This document shows positions 11,290 to 24,400 of a stretch of 64,000 nt of DNA, one piece after another (position 1 is the stretch's first letter; each line of letters opens with the position of its first letter). This DNA is from Yamagishiella unicocca (taxonomy: Eukaryota; Chlorophyta; Chlorophyceae; Chlamydomonadales; Volvocaceae), in the NCBI GenBank assembly GCA_003116995.1, contig BDSL01000016.1:682001-746000 (forward strand), read 5' to 3'. Below the pieces are notes generated by a model that did no database searches, was not told the DNA's origin, and saw only the letters and a program-made list of their open reading frames with translations. A program made the position numbers and the translations under genes.

Positions 11290-12412
11290 GCGTAGGAATT
11301 TGTAATGTGGAGCTGGTGGAGCTAGTAAAGCATCATAATTAGTTAGTTTCTTCGACCCCCTGGACCTTCCCTGTAATCGACGAACGCGGGCTTTTCCATT
11401 GGCCATTTGGCGTAGCGTGGAAAACGAAGTTAACGCATTCTAGCCGCAGTTGTCTGAAATTATCCCTGGCAATCGTTTATACATTTTAATAAAAAGCAGT
11501 TGTTAAGTTGGCAATGCCTTAGCGAGGCATCGGACACCATGGACGTCATCCCATGTGTCTAGGAATGTTGCTGTGGGCTCCGTCCAAATACGCTTAGCTC
11601 GGTTCTTAGGATAGTATCGGCAGTGGGGAAGTGGAATAAGCCCCTTAACCTGCCAGTTCCTCCTCATCCTCGTCGTCCAATAACACTGTGAGCACCATCA
11701 CGGCGGATTGCATTTGTGTGCCGCTGTAGACGTGATTTCCAATCGTGAACGCGAGGTTCAAACGGTTCAAACTGCTGGGAACAGCCGGATTTGAGTGAGA
11801 ATTTGGTGCGTGTTAATCATTTCGCTTAGGCGTCACCGAGGTCATTGGTAATCGGTTACATACAGACAATTTTTGTGGCGATCCGTTGAGAGGAAAGCTG
11901 CTACAGGCAGGAAAGCGATGCCAGCGCATGAACGCTTCGGGCACAGGCACGCTAGGGGGAACTTGCGAGCGACAACTTTCATAACCATTCACATGGAAAT
12001 TTTAAATACACTTACGTCAACAAATATACTTAACGATATCCAAGGAATGCGTCTTCCCGCCATTCCCTTGTAACTCGCCATGAAATGCTGCGTGTTTTTC
12101 ATTAGCCTTCTTAGCTTGTTGCAAGCTCCATCTGGCTATTTTTAGAATTACAAGACATAAAGGATTGAGAAAGAAAGATTCTCTCACACATCGTCCAAGT
12201 ACGTCACTCGCAAGTTCCCCCTGGCGTGCCGTTCTCAACTGTCGCCACAGACGTACGGTTGCCGCGCGGTAGGCGGCATGTGGATAAAATGCCATATAAA
12301 TGCACTCTGAAGAAAAGTTACCTTTTTAACGCAATAGTTTACCTATTGTCATAAGTTATTTGCATTTATTACAAGCTCTAAGTGGAACCTGTCACGAAGC
12401 TGTGTCAGAAGC
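11290..12412. other. Intergenic, AT-richer, upstream of fasciclin gene
   Basis: Base composition is more AT-rich than in neighbouring blocks. No exon or RNA gene was recognised. The promoter of the downstream gene should lie in the right part, but no confident TATA box could be assigned. Confidence 0.4.
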
Positions 12413-15400
12413 ATGGCGTCGTTAACGTCGCATGTCATACTCTTTGCCTTGCTAATCTCCTTAGCAGGTATGCATGGCTAGCCAAGCCGCTTATTTTGAA
12501 GCATGCGCCAAACGGGCCACTCATCCGTGACCGTGACCACCGGCAGGTTGCAACCTGCGCTCAGAACACCTATTACCCATATGTAATCGTGCATTATATA
12601 TAGGCGCAGTATCCTTGTTGACGAATGTTTCCCAATCTTCAGGTTTTGCAAATGCGCGGTTGACACCGCCCCCCAAGCCGCCTCCCGCTGCGCCCTCAAC
12701 GCTCTTCGGCCTGCTGTCCACCACGCCAGAGCTTAGCAAAGTGCTCAACCTGTTCAATTACACTGGACTGCTAGCCCTGACTCAAGATCCAAAAACATCA
12801 ATCACCTGCTTTCTGCCCAGCAACGAGGTGAAGCTATGCCCGGGGCAGCCGATAGAGCGTGGTCGTCCAGCTGGCTCTTTTGCACAGGCTCACGCTGGCC
12901 TACATAACCCCAGTCGCTCGTTCTAACCCCTCCAAACGGCCCTCGCGGCTGAACTTATGGCGTCAGAGCAGCTTGCATGAGGCCGCGGCTTCAGTAGGAA
13001 TGCTTCCTAGTAGGAATGGAAATGCACTCAAGCAGCCTCACAGGCTGCCCTCACTCGTTTGATCGCGGGCCCATCGCACCAATCCGGTAGCTAGGAAAGC
13101 CGACTTGCTCCAGTACTTGTGACTACCACCCGTCAAGGTAACTTCCCCTTTGCCCCCTGACCGACTTCCCCCGATCGCAGTATGTGAATGCCCTTCCGGA
13201 TGGCTGGGAATCAGGTAATGATGCCTTTTATGAGCAGCGTGGCCGCTATGTTTGGGCCATTCTGCTGCACTTCTGCCTGGACAAGCTGAAGGCTCTCCCG
13301 ATTGCGAAACTGAAAAACGGCACCTATCAGTCAGCCTTCGTTTGGAGAGGGCCTGGAATGGGCGACTTGATTCCAGCGTATGTGAGGATTAGGAAGCTGT
13401 GAGTATGGGGCCGTGCTGTACATTGTAGGACTTGCCACCTCGAAATTTTAAAGTTGTTCGGGTTTCAGGATGCTCCATTCCTTCTCCCCGCGGACAGCGC
13501 TATCCATCTTGCTTCCCCGCACCCACCTCTGAGGCGCGCACCGAGTCTTACTGGAACAGCAGCCTCGTTACTGAAGCCGCCACTGTCTGCGTGCCGCTCC
13601 TCCCGCTTGCTGCCCCGCAGCAATGGCGTCACCCATTTTTCGGGTCAACAAGGCACTCATTCCAAGGTTATCAAGGCTGATCTGAAGGGTGGAAAGGTGA
13701 GCCAGGAGGTGCGCGCGCACATGACGAGCAGGTGCGAAGCGCGCAGGTGGCGGGCGGGGTATAGCAGCCCTCCATACGTGGAGCAGGACGATGGTCTTGG
13801 CGGGTCCGCAGGGCGCCTAGCCGCATCAAGCAAGCCGTTGCTCAGCAGACACCTTCTGTAGTAAGCTACCACCGCACACGGCAAGAGGGTACCCAGCTAC
13901 GTTGCAGATAAGATCACAGCATTGCGCATATTGATATTAACCTTTGCGCCCGCTCCAAACCAGCAGCACATGTTGCAGTTCCCCCATGTGAGCTCACATC
14001 TCTGTCATGCCCCTCCACCTAATCGACCGCAGAGCATCGTCCATATTATTAACAACGGCAACTTATACCCGTCGATGAACCCGCCCAACTCCTGGGATGT
14101 GGTTTCGGAGTTCGTGTCCCGGTGGTTTGAGTCAGACGGTGCAACCGCCCGGGTGTTCGCCGCAAGCAGCATTGCAGCGGCGCTGGATAACCCCGTCGCG
14201 CCTTTTACTCTTTTTGCACCCCCTAACGAGGTAAGCACGTCCTGTTTTATTTACGAAAGCGCCTACCGTGTGCCGTCAAGGCCGCCACATACAAGCACTT
14301 GTTCGATACTACTGCGGGCTGTCGTTTATCCTTGCTTATCGGCGGCCACATGCCCACGTGCCCCTCGCATCCGTGGGGCGCTTGGTAGGTGCAGTGCTGG
14401 TCCCACGTGCCTGTATGCCCTGTGCCGTGGCCTCGCGCGTGCGTGTGTGGCCTTGGCCTAAGCACTATGACCCCTGGATCCCGCTGCTCGGCATTTGGTA
14501 GCGTCAAGCTGAGGTCATCCGCCCCGCCGCCCACCATTTACTGTCGCATATGCTCGGAAAGATATAGGGCTATTTTGTAAATCTTTCATCCACTCCGCCA
14601 TACATTAGTTTGTTTAACAGTATAAGGAAGAGGAGACGCCTACGTTCGGAACGCAAAATTACTACGGACGTGGGTTCCCAACTTCCTATGCTATCTACTT
14701 ATTTCGTGTGGAAACGTCCCTCGCCCTGACAGCGTTTATGGCAGTTGACCCGGAGCTTGCCGTTTTATTATTACAGCGCATCCCATCGCCCGATGTTCCT
14801 ATCTGCCCACCCGCCCCCCCCCCATCCCTTCATCATTCTCGATCCTTAGGCCTTCGAGAAGCTGCTCGTGAAACTGAACGTCACACTGGAGACGCTGCTG
14901 GCCAAGCAAGCCGTGGTTGACCTAATCGTTAAGACGCACGTGGTGCTGGGCGAGACCGTCTTCACGGGCGAGCTGATTAGCTACCCGAATGCCAAGACGC
15001 TGATGTCAGCCAGCGGACACATCAACGTCACCACGGACTTTGCCTTGTGAGTCGCTCGTGGTGGTGTAGGGGAAGTAAGGGGGCGCTGCATGCCGCCGGG
15101 AGCAGATAGTTTAAGGACATGGAGCGAGGACACTACTGCTGTTGGGTGTAAGTACTTAAGACGCGAAAGCCATGTGCATGCTGATGCGTTGGAGCGCTCA
15201 AGTACAGCACACGGCAGGGGGCTGAAAGGTTGCACGTGCAATGGATTTGTTGCTCAGTGGAGGCAGGGGTCATTGATGCGTATGCTGCTAGAGGCTGCTA
15301 GGCGGGCTGTGCACGCGTACTAAGAAAGGAAAGACGCCTACAGATATGCACGGCTATGCACGTATCTAGATGGATTGACGGAAAGCATGCATGACTAGCA

Positions 15401-15649
15401 TGTGTGGGTCCTCTAACTTCGTCCTCCCTCCTGCCCTATTGCCCCGCTCGCAGCTTCCCGAACCACAAGGCCGGCGTCCCCGCCAAGTTCCTGACACTAT
15501 CTACCTTGCACAGCAGCGCGAACGTTGGAGACTACGATATTGGCGGCAGTGGCAATGACCCTACGCCTCCTGCCGCACGCTGGGTGGCGCACTTCGTTGA
15601 CGATGTTCTGCTGCCGCGCAGCGTGAGCGACATCAAGGCGATGCTCTAG
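12413..15649 (+). CDS. Secreted fasciclin (FAS1) domain protein, two domains
   Basis: The complete model has seven exons: 12413-12467, 12643-12827, 13181-13381, 13469-13696, 14033-14230, 14850-15046 and 15454-15649, giving 419 aa. All joints use GT/AG and the phases agree. Exon 1 encodes a signal peptide (MASLTSHVILFALLISLAG, likely cleaved near FANA) and leads into a proline-rich spacer. FAS1 domain 1 (about residues 35-237) has STTPELSKVLNLF, ITCFLPSNE, KVIKADLKGG and SIVHIINNG. Domain 2 (about 246-415) has FTLFAPPNEAFEKLL, THVVLGETVFTGEL and VAHFVDDVLLP. FAS1 proteins act outside the cell in adhesion or matrix contacts, which is likely here because of the signal peptide. There is no C-terminal hydrophobic tail for a GPI anchor. 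The donor of exon 3 (13381) was chosen to keep phase; GTGAGT at 13399 is a stronger site but would bring in a stop. Domain 1 is more divergent than domain 2. Confidence 0.88.
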
Positions 15650-17282
15650 TTTGGATGCCAGGACCGCCGTCATACCTACGGTGTTGAAATCGCAATATTT
15701 TGGCCTGTTACAAATCGATAGAGCGGGATGTTGGCTCGGAGGATACGAGGGTATATTATTCATGGGGTATCTACCTAATTCGGACATTGGGAGGACAATA
15801 TTGGGGGCCGTTGCGGACCCAGGCAGAAGCCGAGAGCGGGTGGAGTGCCGAAACAGACTCAGTTTCGCAGGGTTTCGCATAGGACCCAGGCAATGGGTTT
15901 GGCAGCTAGGTGCGCAAAAGGCAAACATTCTTCTGGAACATTAGTAGGAAACATAATTGGATTTGAGTAATGGAAATTGACCGCCAGGGACGGGATGGTC
16001 GCTAACTGGTCGCTGCGAGCCGTTCAGACATCCGTGCCTCACATTCGGGCTTTGGCGTCCGTCGCCCGCTATCCTACTGGCGGTCCGCCATTGCCGGACG
16101 ATTACAATTCCGCGTCGTTCGGACTTCCGTGGCCGTGGGTGGCCTGTTTGGTTTCGGCACGCTATACAGCCCCTACTGGTTTTAACGAACCGCGACAGTT
16201 GACAATTGCCGCATCCGCGGCCTTATGCTGGATGGACAGCAATGGAGCCATTCTTCATACATATCCATAGCTTTTTTATCCATCCATAGCTTTTACGGTA
16301 GTAGAGGCGGACTTCGCTCCCGGTCCTTCGGCACCGGAATGCCACGACTGGATCTATCTGTACGGCACAATGGGCGCGGCCATCAATAGCAACATCGACG
16401 CCGTCAAAGGGTGTCAAGGAAGGCCTAGTGCGGTTGATGACTTGGCGGCAGAGTGCTGGCCCCGTCCAGATCGTCGCACCAGCGGCCACCCTTTGTATCC
16501 TCGCACGTACGCCGGTTCGCCAATGGCAGTGGCCTCAATGTGGACTCAATCGGCCAATCCCCATGATGCCTGGTGCGTACAGATGACCAAGTGGTAGACC
16601 CACAGATGCCCACTCGGGCGTTAACATCCGCACTGGCCTCGATGCGGGAGTCCACGAGCGGCGAGCACATGCCCCCAGACAGCACAAAAACACGCCCACG
16701 GCCACTGCGCCGGAGCCCACACCGCCCGAAACAACCCAGCGCGGTGCGTTTATCAAAAGGTAGACTGACTCTGGTCTGCGACCGAGCCAGAACCCAAGCT
16801 CATGATAGACCGGGAGCTATGCGAACAGACCTTGCCGCTTCCAGCAAGGCGCCGTCAGACCTTGCCGCTTCCAGCAAGGCGCCGTCAGACCTTGCCGCTT
16901 CCAGCAAGGCGCCGTACTGGTATTTCGTTTATCCGGTCTCCGGCGCTAGTGGCCGGGCAGGCCAGCGGCCACGTGGCCACGGCTGGGCTAGGCAATTGGC
17001 AGCTGCTCGGGTGCCGTACTAACCACGTGACAGTTAAAAGGAGGAACATAGTGCCAAATAAATATACATTCCATTGGAGTTCGCGCGCAGACAGCCCACC
17101 CCATCCCCGCAACCCTACATCCTCCGCAACAAGTCCCAGTCCGTTCGAAGAGGGTGCGGCCCGTGTGCTGCCGCCGCTACCGCTGGAGCACCGGCGCCGG
17201 AGCAGCAGCTCTGCAGCAGCGGCCGCGTTCTCAACACCGTGCCAACACCACCACTAGTACCAAGAGCACGCCGCCAATAACT
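15650..17282. other. Intergenic between two converging genes
   Basis: The fasciclin gene (plus) and the four-helix membrane protein gene (minus) converge on this interval, so it should contain both 3' UTRs. No further coding exon was recognised. It contains the 30-bp tandem repeat at 16826-16915. Confidence 0.45.
16826..16915. repeat. Three perfect 30-bp tandem repeats
   Basis: Units start at 16826, 16856 and 16886. Each runs cagac-cttgccgctt-ccagcaaggc-gccgt and contains a small inverted repeat (ccttgc/gcaagg). Because 30 is a multiple of 3, it produces a ten-residue peptide repeat in an otherwise unconvincing plus-strand frame. Confidence 0.85.
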
Positions 17283-19468
17283 TTACGGGTTGTCCACCTC
17301 GTATGGCAACGTGTCCGAAAGCACCGCCATGCGGTTGAACTCCTCGCGCTGCTTGTTCTTCACCTGTAGTGAAGGCGCAAAACAGCATAACGAAACCGGG
17401 GACCGGGGATGACGTGGCTTACTTCACGCGCCCATGCGCCAAGGGGGCCGAAGCTACGATGGCGTAATCCGGCCCTGCAGCCTCGGGCTGGAGTAACCTC
17501 CACCCCCTCGCGCTCCGCCTTACGGCACGCGAGCCCTACATTCATGCGTCATGCCGCTAGTCGCTCAAGCGCGTGCGCTGCGACGTTTGGGGCAGCTTGA
17601 CACCACCGTGAGGCAGCCCGTGTGACAGCGGTTTGCGTGCGCGCCTTCCTGCAGCCTCACGGCCGCTGCGCTCTGGGCAATGCGCCCCGGGGCTCAATCC
17701 ACCCACGCCCCCCACCCGCCCGCGCCCGCCGACCTCGTACCTCATCCATCGCCTTGACGGCGAACACCGTGGCCAGCATGCTGAGCAGGAAGCAGAAAAA
17801 GATGAAGGTCGCAGCTGCACGCTCAAAGGACGTCAACTTGGCGGGCTCGCCCTGGTACTTGATGCCCGCGTCTGGGAGGGGAAGAGCGGGGATGGCGGCG
17901 GAGTGGCGGTGTGGGCCGCCGTGACGGTGGGTGGGGAAGTGATACCCAGGGTGGGGCCTCTTGTGGCCTAATGAAGCAATGAGGGGTCATGATACGCAAC
18001 ACCGCATGGTTGCATACCGGTGCTGTGTTTGGCGGAACCCATTTGCTATCTAGCTTCCCCTCCCTTCCTGTGCCTGTCCAGTACTGGTGCGTGCTTCCAG
18101 GTCTGCGCGAAAGCCGCCCCCCTCACATGTGCATTTCCCCCACAAGCCCACCCAACCTGCGCATCGGCAATGACAATAGCCCATCGGGGCCTTGCAGCCT
18201 CCGCACCCTCCTCCAAGCCCTCGCCCGCCCCTCCCCACCCTCCCCCTCCCCCAAGCCCTCGTCCGCCCCTCCCCCTCCCACCCCACCTGTGCAGAGGTCC
18301 ACGAAGGCGTGGAAGGAGATGACCATCTGTGCCGCGTTGTAGGCGAAGAACGCGATGATGAGCTCCCGCTGGGCGTTGATGACGCCGGCTAGACCGAAGA
18401 TAGCAAACATGTTGTTTGTCATGGACAGGTAGAAGGAGAAGCCCATGGGGGAGCGGAAGTCCAGGGGGGACTCATAGCCCGCAACCCGGGCCGCTACGCC
18501 GGCGTTATCGTTGGGGTCATTCTCCTCTTCATTGAGGAACTTGTCGAAGTAGTACGCCTGTAGGGGGGAACGGGCGCGTGGGAGGCGTGAAGAGAGAGGA
18601 CTGCTGGGCGGGAGTGAGGATAGAAGGACGCATCCATGATGGGGATGCTGGCGGAAATGGTGGCGGCGGCAGAGCGGAGGGCGTTGCCAGTGCGTGCGCT
18701 TTGCTCCAGGGCATCCTGGCACTGACCATCTCATGGTGGGGAGCCCCGTGTGCTTGGCACCTCGTAATTGGAAGTGAGCAAGTGAGCCACCGCGTGGGTG
18801 ACGGCTGTTCGCTGCTGAGGCCGAGTCAACCCATATACCACCCATATTGCACACCTCCGTGCGTCGGGGACGGCATGGATGGAACGACAGTGTGCAGATG
18901 CCGCAAACGTGCGCGATTCCTAAGTGGGAATGGGAAGTGCGTCCATGTGTGTCTACCTTTCCCGCGCCTCCCCCTCCTCTGCCCACACTGGTAGCAACTC
19001 GACATTCCTGACGTGCCCGAAGCTAAGCCGTGCTCACGCATGTTGGAAACAGCAGAGTTATCGGGCCACTTCTAAAATGCAGTAGCAAGTCCCGCAGGCC
19101 GCATAATTGGTCGACAGTTACGCGCATGTCACAAGCCACTGACGTAGCATCCAGATGGCTTATCTGCTACTATGTTGTGGCAATTGAAAGTAATTGTATT
19201 CGGCCTGCTTCAGGAAAGAGCCTACGGCAGATCATGAGGCCTGACGTCTGGCCCTTAGGCGCCAAGTTACCTTGTAGCCCTCATAGACTGCTCATCAGAC
19301 GGTGATGAACATGGTCATTTACGCAAATTGGGATTCAGGAGGCAGGGGGTTTTCTGGGTCAGTCCATGGTTGAAAGAACCTGAGCGCTCCCGACGTACCT
19401 CCAAGCAAGCACAAGCCCACGACCAGCTGGCAAGCCGAAATACAGAGGACGCCGCTGCCGCTGCGCAT
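17283..19468 (-). CDS. Four-helix (tetraspan) membrane protein, 189 aa, unknown function
   Basis: The complete model on the minus strand has exons 19468-19399, 19287-19271 (a 17-nt micro-exon), 18557-18287, 17871-17741 and 17363-17283, totalling 570 nt and 189 aa. All introns are GT/AG and in phase. Helix 1 is about residues 8-25 (VLCISACQLVVGLCLLG), helix 2 about 69-89 (FSFYLSMTNNMFAIFGLAGVI), helix 3 about 94-115 (ELIIAFFAYNAAQMVISFHAF) and helix 4 about 138-158 (ATFIFFCFLLSMLATVFAV). A long acidic loop (LNEEENDPNDNAG) lies between helices 1 and 2, and a polar tail ends in LPYEVDNP. The topology recalls tetraspanin or MARVEL-like four-helix proteins, but no Cys-Cys-Gly motif or family signature is present, so I do not assign a function. 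The micro-exon is the least certain part; without it helix 1 cannot be joined in frame. Confidence 0.75.
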
Positions 19469-21479
19469 CTTGACGGCCTGGTAACCTATTGACGACGAAG
19501 GTTATCAGAGACTAGCAAAGTACTTTAGCCCGTGTAAAGGGCAATTGCAGTGACTTTCCCAGCAACTGGTAAAGTAGTAAGTGCTGATCATTGCAAATGC
19601 GAAATCGAAAACTAACGTCTCCGAACAGCCTGTCGTACTTGTCGCGCCCCTGCTCTCGTCAGTTCCGTGCATATCAGCATATGTCGTGTTGCTCCATACA
19701 CATCGGCACGGTCGATCGCACCGGCGTCGGTCGCAAACAACTCCATCAGAGCGCCGCGACTGCAAGCCCTGCGCAGCTACTTCCGCTACTCGCTAGGGCT
19801 CGCTGGAGCGCGACGAACCTCCATCGCAAACTGTGCGCCTCCCCTGGCGCGCAAAGCGCGGTAGAATTATGGATCGGAAGGAAAGGCAAGAAGTTGCGCG
19901 CTCGCTTCAGTTGAATCCAAACGGCAGCCACGAACCCTGTTGAGGTCTAGCTCAGCCAGGCAGGGCAAGCTCAGCCAGGCTCAGCCAGCCCCTGCCAGGC
20001 CGCTGGAGAAGGCCGTAAAAGGCTAGAGCGCTTCGACCTACGCCAGAATGAGTTTCTCAACCAGGCAAATCCGCTTTCCAATGGAATTGTGACGAGTGGC
20101 AGACACGGACTGCGGCAGCCCGCCCATACCGCGAGTAGCGACCAGACTGCAGGCTGCTCTGTCTTGCGGCCTCACAAAAGCAGCAGGTGAGCAGCAAGCG
20201 GTACAGTGGCGGTGCTGCTCAGCAATGACGCTCGCGCCGGGCCAGTTGCTAAGCTCCACCCACGCACCCAGGTCAAGACAGCACGAAACCTGGAGGGAAT
20301 GAAGGCTCACAGCTAAGTCAAAACAATGTTGATATGCTTACACCTTACGTCACCTGACGACCGCAGGACATCACAGATCACCATCACCTTTCCGAAGCGG
20401 TCCTGGGGCACCAATGCTACCCATGGAGCTTCAAACTAACACAGCTGCGTCCTCACCAGGCGATTGCCAGCAACCGCCGCCATAGCGGGGATTGGTAGTC
20501 GACCAATCTGACATGTCCTCCATCCTATCGTACGCCCGTACAAATCACAGGATCAAGAATTCGTCTCGTCTGGCGCACAATCACGCCAGCGTTATATGTA
20601 CAGACCGCAAGATCGATATGTATGGGCCAAGATGCGGATGGTCCCCCCTTCCCAACTGAGGAACGCCAATTGCCGTGTCACGCTCTGTCACTTGCTCGTC
20701 AAACTGCTCGTCACTTGCTCGTCATCTTTACTAAGTATGTGTCGTACGTGGGTCTGCTGCCAGCTGGGCACGCAGTCATGCCTCGTCAAACGCCCATGTC
20801 GTTTTCATCGCGGCGCAGAAGGGTGGACGTGTCAGCCAACCAACCAAACGGTGGCGTCGAGAATGCGCCCATGGTCACAAGCACAAACAGGGCATGGAGA
20901 GGTGCCCTCCTCCCTGGAGTGCCCGCGACGCGCTCTTCTGCAACGACCCAGAAATATCTCCCCCATACTCCATCCCCAAAACCGCCCCCAACATACCATT
21001 GGACGGTGAACAAAGGAGAGTGCTCGTCGTTCCTATCTAGCCCCGCAACCCTGCCTTCCTGCCTTGCCGCGCATCGTGGAGGGCATCTTGCGGGCATCCA
21101 CCTTCTGACGTTCTGAGCTATCTACGTACAAAGGCACTGTTCCAGGTATGGAGAAACAGCGTGGGCCCCCACGGCTTGATGGCCGCTCCTCCAGCGCCCA
21201 ACTAGCCTCTCCCGGCGATACAGCTGGAAACTGGGATAAAGGCGGCACTTGACGGCCGTCAGTTCCCGTCAGTCGACACAGGGCTGCGTCCCTCACCTTA
21301 CCCTCACCAGAAACGCTATATCCTTGTCTGCTTCGAGCCGTATGTCTCCACCCAGTTCACTGCCGTCCCCCGACACAGCAGCACCCAGACAGGCCTCCAC
21401 TTCATCCCAGGAAATGGCTGATAACACCTCAGGCGCCTGCTGCCCTTTAAGCGCCACCTCAGCCGACCCTCGACCGTCG
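19469..21479. other. Intergenic, nothing recognised
   Basis: No exon with recognisable similarity or splice-consistent partners was found. The left part should hold the promoter of the four-helix membrane protein gene, and the right part the 3' UTR of the PhoD-like gene; both are read on the minus strand. Confidence 0.4.
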
Positions 21480-24400
21480 TCACCGCTGCAGGGGAGGCAC
21501 CTCGATTGTGAACACCCGCACCTTCCCCGTCCCCAGCTCCTTCTCGCAGCGGATGTCGAAGACCATGTTGCCATCGGGACCCGCTTGCGTCACCTCGCAC
21601 CAATTCCGCTCGCCCACGGGCTCGTTGCTGCGCTCCTCTATCCCCAGGTCGAAGCGGCGCTCCAGAGGCACCATGCGCGCCACGCAGTTCTGAGGGCGGG
21701 CGGAGGGGAGATGAGACGAGGGGGGGGGCCGCGGCAGGGGCAAAGCGGGCCGGATCGGTGTATGAAAGACCACGCACGTGGTGGCAGGTGTGCGGCATGC
21801 TCGTGAACCCGCATGCGACCCAAATACGGAGGCAGGCATTGGTTTTGGAGGTCAGCTAGGCGCCTGGTTTCGGAGGTTAGCTAGGCGCCTGGTTTCGGAG
21901 GTCAGCTAGGCGCCTGGTTTTCCCTCCCTCTAAGCTGGCACCAAAGCTCGCTCGCAACGCCCCCCTATCCCCAAAACCCATCCCATCCCATCCAATAAGA
22001 AAGGTGTTAGCCACCAAAGTGAAGCAAGCCCCTCGTCGTCCTTACCTGCAGTACGGCCTTGGGCTGCCTGCCTGCCTCCGCCAGGGCGTCCAGCACGTAT
22101 TTTGGAGGCGGCACGTTAGTGATGGCGGAGCTGACGATCTGGGGCATGAACCGCGGGTCGGCCGCTAGGGTGTCCTGATCAGGCACCCGCATGTCCTCCA
22201 CTTCATCCTCCCCCAGGTCGCCGCGGCTGTGGAACATGCCGTACCCGGCGCAGTGGACGTCGCCGCTCAGCAGGGAGACGCGGAAGCCCTTCGTGGCGGC
22301 GAGGTCCTGTGACGTGACAATGCCGTACAAGATGACGTGTAAGGAGACAAGCAAACGGAATTGCAGCTGGGTTGCAGCGAATGCGGCTGGGAACACGTCA
22401 TTCGGAGGATCGATGCGCCGGCCCCCCCTGCCAGCAAACCCGACCACGTCGCCCCATCCATTTCCCCTTGCGCTCCTCCACGCTCAGAGACGCCGCACTT
22501 CCCCACACGGACGGATCGCTGCCGAAGGGCACCGAAACGCACACACACACACACACACAAGCCCGGACCACGAACCGAGGCCCGCACCATCATGGTCTCC
22601 AGGAAGGCCTCCCGCTCCCGAATGTGCTGCCTGGAGTCCCAGTGGTCCACAAGGTCGTCCAACAACTCTATCTCCCCGAACCGAAGGGGCAGCTGCCGCA
22701 GGAGCCCCGTGCTGCCCATCAGCTCGTTTATGGCGCGATCTTTGGTCACCTTGTCGCTCAGTTTCTGGGAGGAGACGGACCCGCGCGGGCGAGGAGGAGC
22801 GGAGCAGCAGGAGGTCGAGTGGCATTGAAGCTTGCGTCGTGAGAGTGTGTGAGGAAAGGGTGAGGATGTACTTCCTCTGTACCAGACGGGACGGGACGCT
22901 GCCGTTTCTCTGCATTAAACGGGTGGTATTGGAGGGACCTATCCTACAAGGCGCCACGGCGGCAAGGCAACACGATGGCGGCGATGCAAGGGTGGGTTCT
23001 CTTTTTCGTTGGGTGCGGAACCCACTACGTGCAACAATCACCCAGCCAGGCCTATTAGCGCCGTGTGTCAGCGACGAAAAGTAGAACCAGCTGCTGGTGC
23101 GGCAATTATACAAGTCAGCCCGCCATCGAGCGCTGCCGTGACCAGACACAGCCAGAGCGACCCTGCGGCACTGCCGGAGATGGTGACCGGAGCGCTCCAG
23201 GGGGGGTCGGGAAGGGGAGGGCAGGCTCACCCGCAAGATCTTGCCGATGTCCAACATAGGCCACAGAATGGGCACTGTCAGGACGAGCACCACGTGTCGT
23301 ACGGACTCGGGCAGGTCCTCCAATCGTGAGCGCAGCTCGTCATAGAACTCCGGCGGGCAGATCTGGTTCAATGTACGGAAAGTACGAGGGTCCGGCAGTA
23401 CGACGGCTGTCGAGTCGCCGAAACGGGTGATGCTGGACGTGCCGGACCAAAAGCCGTCGGAGGCTGCGAGTTGGGAGGTGGTGTGTTGTTGGAAGAGGAG
23501 GTAGAAGAGCTGGGCGGCGCTGAAGACGCCCTGCAGGACCGGGGCCTTTGTGATATGCTCGGGGTAGGAGCCCCAACCGTCTGCACGATGTAAGGAAATC
23601 GGGTGGGTGGATTTTGTGTGAGTGAAGGGAAGGGGAACCCGGACTGCCAGTAGATCTCAGATCCCAGACCCCGGACCAGCCCACCCAGCCACCCACCAAA
23701 GATATCGTGGTCATCCCACACGTTGATCGAGGGGATGGACGCCAGGGCAACTCGGTACACAGGCTGTAGCAGCCGTCAGCAGGAGAAATGGCAGGAGCAG
23801 CAGTCAGCAGGAGATTTGGCTGTAGTAGCAGTCAGCAGGAGAAGTGGCTGTAGCAGCATGGGCAGGGCGCGACGATCACGCAAGCAAACCAACCCTAAAA
23901 TTGGCACCCAAGAGGCCCTCGACTCGGTCTTTGCAGCAGCTGCAGCCCAGCATTCCCGCTGTCGCAACTCCAGTACCCCGCTGCCCAACTCCAGCACGAC
24001 ACGGTGAAGTCAATTTTAGCCCGAGTCCGCCGTTCCGGTGCCTTCTTTGCCACGCCGTGCCAAAGGGACCCTACACCGGTGCTCTGGCCCTACCTGCGAG
24101 TAGTGCACGCAGTAATGCGCGAAGTAAAAGGCCTCCACCTCATCCCGCATGGCGTCGCTGAAGGGCAGGTCCACCTTGGCTTCCGTCTCCGCCTTCGACA
24201 GCGACTCGTCCCACCCCTGGAGCAGCGGGCCCTCAAAGACCCCGTCATTGTAGATCTGGTCCCCACCTGGGTTGGCATCAGACAGGGGCCGAGGGGTCAG
24301 ATGGTGGCGGCCGGACGGTGGGGATCCGATGCCGTGGAACGGGACAAGGCCGGGGGATGGTTCCGGTGCGGCCAGCACGCAGGGAGTCGCCACCTGGCGG

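Noticed and set aside
16826..16915. Possible CRISPR-like array
   Set aside because: The 30-bp units are directly adjacent with no spacers, and the genome is eukaryotic.
22191..23084. 297-codon plus-strand frame opposite PhoD-like gene 1
   Set aside because: It runs across exons and introns of the minus-strand gene and has no domain, so it is a shadow frame.
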